Source: Antilocapra americana
Lineage: Eukaryota > Chordata > Mammalia > Artiodactyla > Antilocapridae
DNA: 64,000 nucleotides
Direction: 5' to 3'
Assembly: GCA_007570785.1 (NCBI GenBank)
Contig: ML664163.1
Coordinates: forward strand, 186,001 to 250,000
Positions 31,727 through 41,380 of this stretch are shown in pieces. The translations under genes were made by a program, and so were the position numbers. The stretch's first letter is position 1, and each line of letters starts with the position of its first letter. The notes under the pieces are model-generated. The model did no database searches. It was not told where the DNA came from and saw only the letters and a program-made list of their open reading frames with translations.

Positions 31727-32212
31727 GTGATGCTTGGGATTGTTTTCCCATCAGCTCCTGAAGCAGGTACCTGGGTTCTTCCTTGGACATTGTACACGGT
31801 AAAATGTGAGGATCAGAGATATTTATTACCAGTGCCTTCTTCTCCAGGCGGCGGATCAATTTCCTCTTTTCCAGATGGCTCACTGGCCAGCAAAAGAAGG
31901 GATTGCTGGCCATCTGCTTCCTGTTGCCTTTTCAAGCTGGCTAGCCACTCAGCAAGGCTGGCAAAGCCCAAGGCACCAGCTGTCAGTCTAGGCTGCCCTG
32001 CGGGCCCTGCACCTTGCCACACTAGGCGTGACAGAGCAGGGGCCATGCTGAAATCAGTGTTTGACACTCACAAGGCAGGAAAGCTTCCCTCCAAACCCAA
32101 GCCAGCCAGCTTCCCTGATGCTAAGCATAACAAGATTGCCTGCCCTGGGGCTTCCTCTGACAGTGGTATTCTGCTGACTTACTATGGGATGAAAAGGGAT
32201 GACTTTGGATAG
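31727..32212 (+). other. 161-codon open frame of unknown nature
   Basis: A Met-initiated frame in a locally GC-richer segment. The antisense strand is also open in two frames (31813-32067 and part of 31521-31913), so at most one can be real. The plus product has a Ser/Pro/Lys-rich C-terminal part ('KLPSKPKPASFPDAKHNK') and no domain I recognise. No splice sites, Kozak support or conservation can be judged. It could be a processed pseudogene fragment or chance. Confidence 0.2.
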
Positions 32213-32354
32213 AAGAGTGGCAGTGTTTATGGTCAACTAATAGGACAAAATTTAATATAATTTTGAATCCTGTATAAGGAAAATAATTCAGTCATGATTT
32301 CCAATTTACCCTTTTGTTTTCTGTTTTTTTCTAATGTTTATTGTTTACAATGAC

Positions 32355-32828
32355 AAACATCTGCTCATTGCAGAAAATCTCCAAAGTGCTGTTGGAGATT
32401 TAGAAAGTCACTATAATTCTGTGAACTATAGAGATAACTAAATTTATTTTGTTGTTTAATCATTGTCTTTTTTTTCCTTCTTAGTATCTTTGAGCTCACA
32501 TTCTATATACAGTTTTCTTCTGTTTTTGTTTTGTGGCTAATGCTACATATAAACATTTTTAGCAAATAAAAATAAATCTTTATAAAAATATTTTTGGTGG
32601 CTAGTATTATAATGCATGGTAATGTCTTAATTCACTTAACTGCTTCCTAATTGCTAAACATTGTGATTTTTCCAACTTTTTACTATTTTAAATAAATGTA
32701 TAATAGAACATCATTGTGCCTAAAGCTTATATTTGTATTTTAGATTATTTCTTGAGGATCATTTCTTGAAATAGAATGACTGTGCTAATTTTAAGTAAAA
32801 TTTACTATACTGCCAAACTGCTTACAAA
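32355..32828 (-). repeat. Old L1/HAL1-like 3' region, antisense
   Basis: 'ctgctcattgcagaaaatct', 'gataactaaatttattttgt', 'cacttaactgcttcctaatt' and 'ctatactgccaaactgctta' follow the order of the reverse complement of L1ME/HAL1 3' regions. Highly diverged. Confidence 0.5.
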
Positions 32829-32876
32829 TACACACACACACACACATTTCATATATATATATATATATACATATAT
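32829..32876. repeat. Compound (CA)n/(AT)n microsatellite
   Basis: CA units at 32829-32846, short linker, AT units from 32850 to 32876. Confidence 0.9.
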
Positions 32877-33839
32877 GGAACCATGAAACCAGCACTCTTT
32901 ATATAAAGTTTCTTCAGCAATAGGTGTTCTCTTCCTTTTTGAAATTTCAGCTGATTAGGTGCTTTTTCCCACCTCAAAACCATGTCTTAATAGGTAGGGG
33001 TGGATAAAGGCCTTAAGTTTGTTACCAGACTTTCTTTATGCCAGGTTCTGGGCAATGAATATAAGACTATAACCTGAACACTGATTCAGAAGTGGGGGTG
33101 TATTATGAATCACTGTGTTTGAAAGGGAGTCACTGTGCTCCGAGCCCCAGTGTGATGCTCCCCTTTGAATACTGCTTCCTCATTGTCTCATCTCCCTTAG
33201 CTGACTCTGGTGGTCACTGATAGACCTGGGTCTTTAATGGCTCCTTCCCAAGGCCAGGTGGCCATAGCTACGGGAAACAGCAAGAATGCTCTGCGCAGTG
33301 GTGAGGCTCTCAGCGCCAAGTTGGGCTTGATGGTTGGCTCCCAGCACAGAGGTTCAGCAGGAAAGCGGGAGTCCTGCTAGGAGGCCAGGCTGCTTCTAAG
33401 GCACTAGGGTGAGAGGCCAGCACACCTGGCCTTCTCTGGACTTAAGTCCATGGTCTGAAGTGCCCAGTGAATGGTGATATATAACTGTTATACCATCTGT
33501 CATAGTCCCAGTTGTTTCTTTAGCTCTATCTTTGCTGAGCCTTTTAAGTCTCTTACTAATTAGTATAGCTTTTCCACCACTGGCTGTGTTGAAATTTCTG
33601 CCTTCTCTCTGATAAACTAAATCTTGTGTTTCTTCCCAAGGTACCACTAATTTTATTCCTCAAGCAATATATTCTACTAATTCTGGATTGCATTTCTCTC
33701 TCTCTTTTCTGTATCTCCAAAGTTTTAAAAAATTATTATTGGATATCAAACATTTTGACAGTTTTTAGAAGAGAGATTCAAATCTTTGTTTTATATCTCT
33801 AGTGTACACATTTCCATTGAATTCCAGACTCATACGGTA
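32877..33839. other. Unassigned DNA
   Basis: About 960 bp with no recognised repeat. 33120-33420 is relatively GC-rich with a few CpGs but no promoter motif I can support. The 83-codon minus frame at 33396-33647 has no recognisable domain. Confidence 0.4.
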
Positions 33840-34169
33840 AGCTGTCTACTTGATATCACTCCATGGACATCAAACAACCTATCATACTCAAAGTTGGACT
33901 TACTCCAGTAGTCTCTTAACTGACGTCTTTATTACCTCCCTACCTCTCACTTAATCACCAAGCCAAAATTTATACAGATAGAAAATAAAATCTATATATC
34001 TCAATTCTGCCCACCACCATTGCAAATCTAACTGATCTCCTCACATACATCTTGGAACTCATTCCTTCTTTCTTCTGTGCTAAAGCCAAAGTCATCCTTG
34101 CAAAACCTAAATTTGATCAAGTCATGCCTCATACTCCTACAGTATACTTTAAACCTGTTAATGGCTTCT
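33840..34169 (+). mobile_element. L2 LINE, coding 3' part (left piece)
   Basis: 'gctgtctacttgatatcact', 'tccatggacatcaaacaacc', 'caccaccattgcaaatctaa', 'tgatcaagtcatgcctcata' and 'taatggcttctcttca' track L2 in sense from the region after the RT motifs. It is cut by an L1M at about 34170 and resumes at about 35151. Confidence 0.75.
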
Positions 34170-34361
34170 CTTCATTTTTTTGAAATACATTGATATAGTA
34201 AAAATATATACAACATAGAATTTGCCATTTTAACCATTTTAAGTGTACAGTTATGTGAAATTAAGTATATTCATACTGTGCAGCTATCATCACTATCTGC
34301 TTCTAAAACTTCATCATTCCCAACAGAAGCTCTGTAATCATTAAGCAGTAACTTCTCATTT
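34170..34361 (-). mobile_element. L1M 3' end, antisense (piece 1)
   Basis: 'gccattttaaccattttaag', 'tgtacagttatgtgaaatta' and 'cagctatcatcactatctgc' are the reverse complement of the L1M 3' UTR. A Bov-tA interrupts it at 34362. Confidence 0.8.
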
Positions 34362-34551
34362 CACCTTGTGACTCAGCTGGTGAAAAATCTGCCTGAAATG
34401 CAGAAGACCTGGGTTCAATCCCTGGGTTGGGAAGATCCCCTGGAGAAGGGAAAGGCTACTCACTCTAGTATTCTGGCCTGGAGAATTCCATGGACAGCCC
34501 ATGCGGTTGCAAGGAGTTGGGCATGACTGAGCAACTTTCACTTCATTTCAA
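34362..34551 (+). mobile_element. Bov-tA SINE inserted in L1M
   Basis: Slightly truncated head ('accttgtgactcagctggtg'), body, tail 'gttgggcatgactgagcaac'. The TSD 'ttctcattt' lies at 34353-34361 and 34552-34560. Confidence 0.93.
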
Positions 34552-34786
34552 TTCTCATTTTCCCATCCCACAGGGCCTACTAACATTTCATCTACCTTCT
34601 TTCTTTATGAATTTATCTATTCTAAATGTTTCATACAAATGGAATCATACAATATTTGTCCTTTCCTGGTCTGGCTTTTTTCATATTTCCAAGGTTTATC
34701 CATGTTGTTGATGTCTGTATATCAGAATTTCATTTCTTTTTGTGACTGAATAATATTCCCTTGTAAGAATATGCCACATGCCCTGT
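34552..34786 (-). mobile_element. L1M ORF2/3' region, antisense (piece 2)
   Basis: 'atttatctattctaaatgtt', 'aatggaatcatacaatattt' and 'aggtttatccatgttgttga' continue the L1M. It breaks at 'gaatatgccacatgccc', where a sense L1 3' end begins. Confidence 0.85.
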
Positions 34787-34982
34787 GATAACCTAGAATT
34801 GTGGGATGGGGAGGGAAAAGTGGGAGGCACAAGAGGCGGGGATATATATGTATACATATAGCTGAGTCACTTTATTAGAAGCTAGAAACTAACAGCATTA
34901 GAAACAGTAGAAATTAACACAGCATTTAAAGCAATTATATTCCAATTTTTAATAATATAAATAAATAAAAATAACATGGATG
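34787..34982 (+). mobile_element. L1 3' UTR fragment inserted in L1M
   Basis: Sense: 'gggatggggagggaaaagtg', 'atatatatgtatacatatag', 'aaagcaattatattccaatt' and an A-rich tail. It is similar to the 3' end of the L1 at 48484-49958, so the same general subfamily. 'atatgccaca' before and 'atatatcaca' after are a diverged TSD. Confidence 0.75.
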
Positions 34983-35150
34983 GGTGGAAAAATAATATAT
35001 CACAAATTGTTTATTCATTCATCTCTTAAAGGACACTTGGTTCATTTCCACATTCTATTGTGAATAATGCTGATGTGAACATTCACATATAACTGAGTCC
35101 TTGTTTTCAATTGTTTTGCCTCCTCTTGTTTAATATTGAAAAATAAATAT
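34983..35150 (-). mobile_element. L1M ORF2 region, antisense (piece 3)
   Basis: 'ttgtttattcattcatctct', 'ggacacttggttcatttcca' and 'gtgaataatgctgatgtgaa' complete the L1M before L2 resumes. Confidence 0.8.
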
Positions 35151-35278
35151 CTTTACCAAGCCTATAAGTCTCTGTGTGATCTGGTTCCTCTGTTCTCATC
35201 CCCAGCACCTTTTGCTCTCCTAGCTCTCCCTTTTCTTTGGAGTCCTCACACCTATGTGGCTTCTTACTCTATCAGTTG
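35151..35278 (+). mobile_element. L2 LINE (right piece)
   Basis: 'gtctctgtgtgatctggttc', 'tctgttctcatccccagcac' and 'gtcctcacacctatgtggct' are the next part of L2 after 34169, so L1M inserted into L2. Confidence 0.65.
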
Positions 35279-35299
35279 AAGGAAGTTGAAGGACAGCTG

Positions 35300-35470
35300 A
35301 GTTATTTCTGTCTTTTTCTATCATGAGTAACACTGCTGTGAATATTTATGTACAAGTTTTTATGGGGACTGTATTGATATTTTCATTTTGTGGGGGTATA
35401 TGCCTAGGAATGGAATTTCTGGGTCATATGTTAATCAGATGTTGAACTTCTTCAGGAATCCATGTTTAAT
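35300..35470 (-). repeat. L1M ORF2 fragment, antisense
   Basis: 'tgctgtgaatatttatgtac', 'gtatatgcctaggaatggaa' and 'tctgggtcatatgttaatca' are the reverse complement of L1 ORF2 3' codons. Confidence 0.75.
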
Positions 35471-35559
35471 TTTTTTATACTAAATGTACAATTATTATGT
35501 AAGTTACAGGTATATCATGAACATACTATTCAGTTTTTAAAAATTATGCTCCATTTATG

Positions 35560-35765
35560 AGGCTTCCTTGGGGACTCAGTGGTAAAGAATCTATGTGCCA
35601 ATACAGGAGATGTGGACTTGATCCTTGGGTTGGGAATATTCCCCTGGAGAAAGAAATGACAACCCACTCCAATATTCTTGCTTGGGAAATCCCATGGACA
35701 GAGGAGCTTGTGGGCTACAGTCTATGGGGTTGCAAAAGAGTTAGACATGACTTAGTGAGTAAACA
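35560..35765 (+). mobile_element. Bov-tA SINE
   Basis: Head 'gaggcttccttggggactca', body 'cccctggagaaagaaatgac', tail 'gttagacatgacttagtgag'. Directly followed by the 5' end of the long BovB at about 35772. Confidence 0.92.
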
Positions 35766-36076
35766 GTGATAATCAATCAAATTACATGGACCACAGCCTT
35801 GTCTAAATCAATGAAACTATGATTCATGCCATGTAGGGCCACCCAAGATGGAGGGATTATGGCCTAGAGTTCTGACAAAACGTGATCCACTGGAGAAGGG
35901 AATGGCAAACCACTTCAGTATTTTTGCCTTGAGAACCTTGAAAAGGCAAAAAGATAGAGGACACTGAAAGATGAACTCCCCAGGTCAGTAGGTGCCCAAT
36001 ATGTGACTGGAGATCAGTGGAGAAATAAATCCAGAAAGAATAAGAGACAGAGCCAAAGCAAAAACAACACCCAGTT

Positions 36077-37015
36077 GTGGATGTGGCTGCTGACAGAAGC
36101 AAGGTGCGATGCTATAAAGAGCAATATTGCACAGGAACCTGGAATTTTAGGTCCATGAATCAAGACAAATTGGATGTGGTCAAACAGGAGATGGCAAGAG
36201 TGAACATTGACATTTTAGGGATCAGTGAACTAAAATGGACTGGAATGGGTGAGTTTAACTCAGATGACCATTATATCTACTGCTGTGGGCAAGAATTCCT
36301 TAGAAGAAATGGAGTAGCCATCATAGTCAACAAAAGAGTCTGAAATGCAGTACTTGGATGCAATCTCAAAAACAACAGAATGATCTCTGTTCATTTCCAA
36401 GGCAAACAATTCAATATTAGGGTAATCCAAGTCTATGCCCCAACCAGTAACATTGAAGAAGCTGAAGTTGAATGGTTCTATGAAAACCTACAAGATCTTT
36501 TAGAAGTAACATCCAAAAAAGATGCCCTTTTCATTATAAGGAACTGTAATGCAAAAGTAGGAAGTCAAGAAACACCCAGAGTAACATACAAATTTGGCCT
36601 TGGAGCACAGAATGAAGCAGGGAAAAGGCTAACAGAGTTTTGCCAAGAGGACACACTGGTCTTAGCAAACACTCTCTTCCACAACACAAGAGAAGACTCT
36701 ACACAAGGACATCACCAGATAGTCAACATCGAAATCAGACTGATTATATTCTTTGCAGCCAAAGATGGAGAAGCTCTATATAGTCAGCAAAAACAAGACC
36801 AGGAGCTGACTGTGGCTCAGATGATCCTTATTGCCAAATTCAGACTTAAATTGAAGAGAGTAGAGAAAACTACTAGACCATTCAGGTATGACCTACATCA
36901 AATCCCGTATGATTATAGAGTGGAAGTGAGAAATAGATTTAAGGGACTAGATCTGATAGAGTGCCTGATGAACTATGGATGGAGGTTTGTGACATTGTAC
37001 AGGAGACAGGGATAA
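36077..37015 (+). pseudogene. BovB endonuclease (EEP-type) region, broken
   Basis: APE-like endonuclease that nicks the target DNA. 36077-36343 carries the N-terminal part: 'TWNFRSM', then 'ILGISELKW' with the metal-binding Glu present. A TGA at 36341-36343 stops it. 36380-37015 continues with 'VIQVYAPTSN', then 'IIRNCNAKVG', where family members have G-D-x-N: the Gly and Asp are Arg and Asn (36539-36544). A frame change before about 36700 also scrambles the region leading to the catalytic 'SDH'-type motif. Inactive. Confidence 0.85.
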
Positions 37016-37037
37016 AGACCATCCCCAATAAAAAGAG

Positions 37038-37517
37038 ATGCAAAAAGCAAAATGTCTGTCTGAGGAGGCATTACAAATAGCTGTGAAAAGAAGAGAAGCA
37101 AAAGGCAAAGGAGAAGAGGAAAGATATACCCATTTGAATGCAGAATTCCAAAGAATAGCAAGGAGAGGTAAGAAAGCCTTCCTCAGTGATCAGTGCAAAG
37201 AAATGGAGGAAAACAATAGAATGGGAAAGATTAGAAATCTCTTCAAGAAAATTAGAGACACCAAGGGAACATTTCATGCAAAGATGGGCTCAATAAAGAA
37301 CAGAAATGGTATGGACCTAACAGAAGGAGAAGACATTAAGAAGAGGTGGCAGGAATACACAGAAGAACTGTACAAAACATGTTCTGTACATGATAGTGTG
37401 ATCACTCATCTAGAGCTGGATATCCTGGAATGTAAAGTCAAGTGGGCCTTAGGAAGTATCACTATGAACAAAACTGGGGAAAGGATGGAATTCCAGTTGA
37501 GCTATCTCAAATCCTGA
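37038..37517 (+). pseudogene. BovB endonuclease-RT linker region
   Basis: A 159-codon open piece, Lys/Arg/Glu-rich: 'AVKRREAKGKGEEERYTHLNA', 'RRGKKAFLSDQCKE', 'RNLFKKIRDTKGTFHAKMGS' and 'RWQEYTEELYKT'. It corresponds to the linker before the RT domain in RTE elements. It ends at a frameshift just before RT. Confidence 0.8.
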
Positions 37518-37539
37518 AAGATGATGCTGTGAAAGTGCT

Positions 37540-38571
37540 GCACTCAATATGCCAGTAAACTTGAAAAACTCAGCAATGGCCACAGGTCTAGAAAAGGTCA
37601 GTTTTCATTCTAATACCAAAGAAAGGTAATGCCAAAGAGTGCTCAAACTGCCACACAATTGCACTCATCTCACACGCTAATAAAGTAATGCACAAAGTTC
37701 TCCAAGCCAGGCTTCAGCAATATGTAAACCATGAACTTCCAGATGTTCAAGCTGGTTTTAGAAAAGGCAGAGGAACCAGAGATCAAATTGCCAACATCTG
37801 CTGGATCATCGAAAAAGCAAGAGATTTCCAGAAAAACATCTATTTCTGTTTTATGACTATGCCCAAGCCTTTTTCTGTGTGGATCACAATAAACTGTAAA
37901 AAATTCTGAAAGGGATGGGAATACCAGACCACCTGACCTGCCTCCTGAGAAACCTGTATGCAGATCAGGAAGCAACAATTAGAAATGGGCATGGAACAAC
38001 AGACTGGTTCCAAATACGAAAAGGAGTACCTCAAGGCTGTATATTGTCGTCCTGCTTATTTAACTTATATGCAGGGTACATCATGAGAAACGCTGGGTTG
38101 GAGTAAGCACAAGCTGGGATAAAGATTGCTGGGAGAAATATCAATAACCTCAGATATGCAGGTGACACCAGCCTAATGGCAGAATGTCAAGAAGAACTAA
38201 AGAGCTTTTTGATGAAAGTGAAAGAGAAGAGTGAAAAAGTTGTCTTCAAGCTCAACATTCAGAAAATCAAGATCATGGCATCCAGTCCCATCTCTTCATG
38301 GCAAATAGATGGGGAAACAGTGGCTGACTTTATTATGGGGGGCTCCAAAATCACTGCAGATGGTGATTGCAGCCATGAAATTAAAATACACTTACTCCTT
38401 GGAAGGAAAGTTATGACCAACCTAGACAGAATATTAAAAGGCAGAGACATTACTTTGCCAACAAAGGTCCGTTTAGTCAGGGCTATGGTTTTTCCAGTAG
38501 CCATGTATGGATGTGAGAGTTGGACTATAAAGAAAGCTGAGCACCAAAGAATAGATGCTTTTGAACTGTGA
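37540..38571 (+). pseudogene. BovB RT and C-terminal region, catalytic site lost
   Basis: RT in three open pieces (37688-37909, 37915-38106, 38176-38571). Motif A's region is disrupted: a one-base loss turns the F-I-D-Y segment into 'CFMTMPKPF'. Motif B 'KGVPQGCILS' is intact. Motif C reads Y-A-G-D at 38155-38166, where YADD is expected, so the first catalytic Asp is Gly. The C-terminal piece has '[15 protein letters not shown]' and 'GCESWTIKKAEHQRIDAFEL', the conserved RTE tail domain. Confidence 0.88.
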
Positions 38572-38928
38572 TGTTGGAGAAGACTCTTGAGAGTCCCTTG
38601 GACTGCAAGGAGATCCAATCAGTCCATCCTAAAGGAGATCAGTCCTGGGTGTTCATTGGAAGGACTGATGTTGAAGCTGAAACTCCAATATTTCAGTCAC
38701 CTAATGTGAAGAGCTGACTCTTTTGAAAAGACCCTAATGCTGGGAAAAACTGAGGGCAGGAGGAGAAGGGGATGACAGGGGATGAGATGGTTGAATGGCA
38801 TCACTGACTCAATGAACATGGGTTTGGGTGGACTCCAGGAGTTGGTGATTGATGGGGAGGCCTGGCGAGTTGCGGTTCATGGGGTCGCAAAGAGTTGGAC
38901 ACAACTGAGCTACTGAACTGAACTGAAC

Positions 38929-39460
38929 AAAATAAGAACAGGTATTCAGTAAGCAAAGTTGGATTAATCAGGTTTGGATTTTTTTTTTCAGATGAAGAAA
39001 CCAAGAAAATATGTAAAGAGTTATGGGTATATACAAAAACTGTTACAATAATAAGCCATGACCTTTAAGCCCAGTAAAGAAGGGAAGGATCTGAGCGAAA
39101 GGCACACTAACTGCTTCATCCCTAGACATCTAAATCCAGCAGCCCAAATGGCCTGCTAAGAACTCAAGGCTAACTGAAATATCCTTCATGTGAATTCAGG
39201 TGATGATATACGAAGTTGTGAGTCAAAATCCCTTTACTCATTTTCTTAGAGGGAACAGCAATTGAATATGTGGTATCATTGCTCAAAGACAAGAAAAGAG
39301 CAGTAGTCTCTTCATGACTGAATATGCTAGTGATTAAAAATATTCCAAGAGTCAATATTTAATTAACAAATTGCCATGCTCATTTCATAGATGGCACAAT
39401 ATGAGTGTTAGTTATAAATAAAGAATTAATGAATTCCTGTCACATAAATATGGAAGTTAA

Positions 39461-39496
<36 letters not shown>

Positions 39497-40706
39497 ATCT
39501 ATAGATAGATAGATAGATAGATCTCACATGATCATTAAAACCATAGAGGTAATTAAAAAGACTGAAAAGTAGTCACTGGAAATATCCTTGTGTCAGAATA
39601 CCTGAAGGAGGTATCTTATGTTGAATGCAGACTTTCCTTCTGTGGTCTAAATCCTGAGTACAATAAAATGGTTTATACACAGTATGCATAAAACAAATAT
39701 TTGTTCAATGTATTGACTAAATCAATGGTGAGGAGTCATTTCTCGAACATGACATTTGTGTGTGATAAAATCTTTCCGACTTCAACAGCCCCATATAGGT
39801 TCAGTTTCTGGTTGGTAATTAGTGGTGGTAGACTGGCTGTTCAGGTTGAAGAAGCTTCTGGTTGTTCATGCACCACCATTCCCCAACCAGGTGATGCTTA
39901 CGGTTCATTACACTGATAATATTCTATTACATCTAATGCCTTTGCAAATATGATTCTCAGTCTGAAAATTGCTTGTTGCCAAGCCCCTCAACCTCTCACT
40001 CACCTCCAACTTGTATACAGGAAATTCCTTCTTTCTTTCCAGCAGCAATTCAGACATCACCTACTTCCTCTCCTTTCTCACGCTTTCTCGGGTGAGGACT
40101 GGCTGTGGTATGGCTCCATTGTACCCACCACAGTGGCACTGCAGAGAGCCTGGTTCCTGAGGCTGACCCACTGTGCCCTGTTTATTTCATCTACCCCAAC
40201 CACTTCAGAGTCAGATGAAACACCTTGCAGCGGGGTCTGAGTTCTGACCAGTCCTGAGGTGAGGTCATATAATCCAAAGGTGCAAGGAAGGGTTATAGTA
40301 TGAACTTCAGACCAATGAGAGAAGGCTTATTCCTATCTCTTCCTCCCTGTGCCCTAGCCCCATTCAGTTCCAAAGCACAGAGGTAGCCATACAGCCTTGG
40401 AGAAGTCTAGTGTGATCAAGATTTTAGCTATTGCTTCAAACCTTTGTTTTCCTTTCTTTTCTTCTTCTTGCTCCTCAATAAAATGCTAGCCCAGGAACTT
40501 TGGCCTAGGTTCTGATGTCTATGGAAGGGTCTGTCCTCCAAAATCCTGTGGCAATCTTTATTCTCACAGATAACCTGTGTCATAATTATTTGTTTACTTT
40601 TAAAGGAATTCTTAAGAGACTGTCTTTCAGCAGCTTCATTACTTAGCATCATGTTTGGAACATGGTGGGTGATTTGATAAACAATGGCTAATTAATTAGT
40701 GGCTTG
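38929..40706. other. Unassigned DNA with compound microsatellite
   Basis: About 1.8 kb. Contains the microsatellite at 39460-39523. 39950-40240 is a locally GC-richer segment with overlapping short frames (96 and 63 codons) and no recognised domain. Confidence 0.4.
39460..39523. repeat. Compound (AT)n(GT)n(GATA)n microsatellite
   Basis: AT units 39460-39470, GT units 39471-39496, then five GATA units to 39522. Confidence 0.93.
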
Positions 40707-40927
40707 TGCTGTGCTAAGTTGTATCAGTTGTCTCCGACTCTTTGCAACCCTATGGACTGTCACCCACCAGGCTCCTCTGTCCATGGGATTCTCCAAGCAA
40801 GAATACTGGAGTGGGTTGCCATTTCCTTCTCCAGGGTATCTTCCTGACCCAGGGATCTAACCCAAGTCTCTTGTGTCTCCTGCACTGGCAGGCAGGTTCT
40901 TTACCATTAGTGCCACCTGGGAAGCCC
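40707..40927 (-). mobile_element. Bov-tA SINE, antisense
   Basis: Tail 'gtgctgtgctaagttgtatc', body 'gaatactggagtgggttgcc', head 'tagtgccacctgggaagccc'. A 12-bp insertion near 40880 duplicates the 'ctcttgtgtctcctgc' region. Confidence 0.93.
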
Positions 40928-41253
40928 TTAATTAATATTAACGACTTAATATTAAGCTATTACATAACACACCGAAAACGAGAAGATTCCTTAGACATTT
41001 TTGTTTTAACCTCTTACTATATGGAGGAGCAAACACAAGGCCAAGAGCAATAAAGGGATTTTCCCAAAGTTATGTAGGTGTTGAGTAGCATGACTGGATC
41101 AGCGCATTGGTTTCCTGCTCACACAACACTGTTCTTATTTAAAAATGACTGCTTCCATTTCTCTGAGAGGAAACAATACCAGGACCATTCTGACAAACTC
41201 GTGTTTCTCCAGGCGAATTAAAATATAAAATCGGTTAACACTAACCATAGGAA

Positions 41254-41369
41254 CCTTCCTGGAGAAGGAAATGGCAACCCACTCCAGTACTCTTGCCTGA
41301 AAATCCCATGGGCTACAGCCCATGGGGTTGCAAAGAGTCGGACACGACTGGGCGACTTCAATTCACTTC
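41254..41369 (+). mobile_element. Bov-A monomer, 11-bp TSD
   Basis: A single Bov-A unit ('cttcctggagaaggaaatgg' to 'gtcggacacgactgggcgac') without a tRNA head. The TSD 'aaccataggaa' is perfect at 41243-41253 and 41370-41380. A small deletion removes part of the 'gacagaggagcctgg' region. Confidence 0.93.
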
Positions 41370-41380
41370 AACCATAGGAA

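Larger units (their letters stand above)
35772..38928 (+). mobile_element. BovB LINE, near full length (3.16 kb)
   Basis: The longest BovB here, starting within the 5' region ('ggaccacagccttgtctaaa', about 35790) and ending with repeated 'tgaac' at 38928. Order: 5' region with two Bov-A-like blocks (35880-35940), endonuclease (36077-37015), linker (37038-37517), RT (37540-38180) and C-terminal domain (38176-38571 and on). At least six stops or frameshifts break it. Described by parts below. Confidence 0.95.

Noticed and set aside
33120..33420. CpG island or promoter
   Set aside because: Only a mild GC rise with few CpGs, no transcription-start motif and no adjacent exon.
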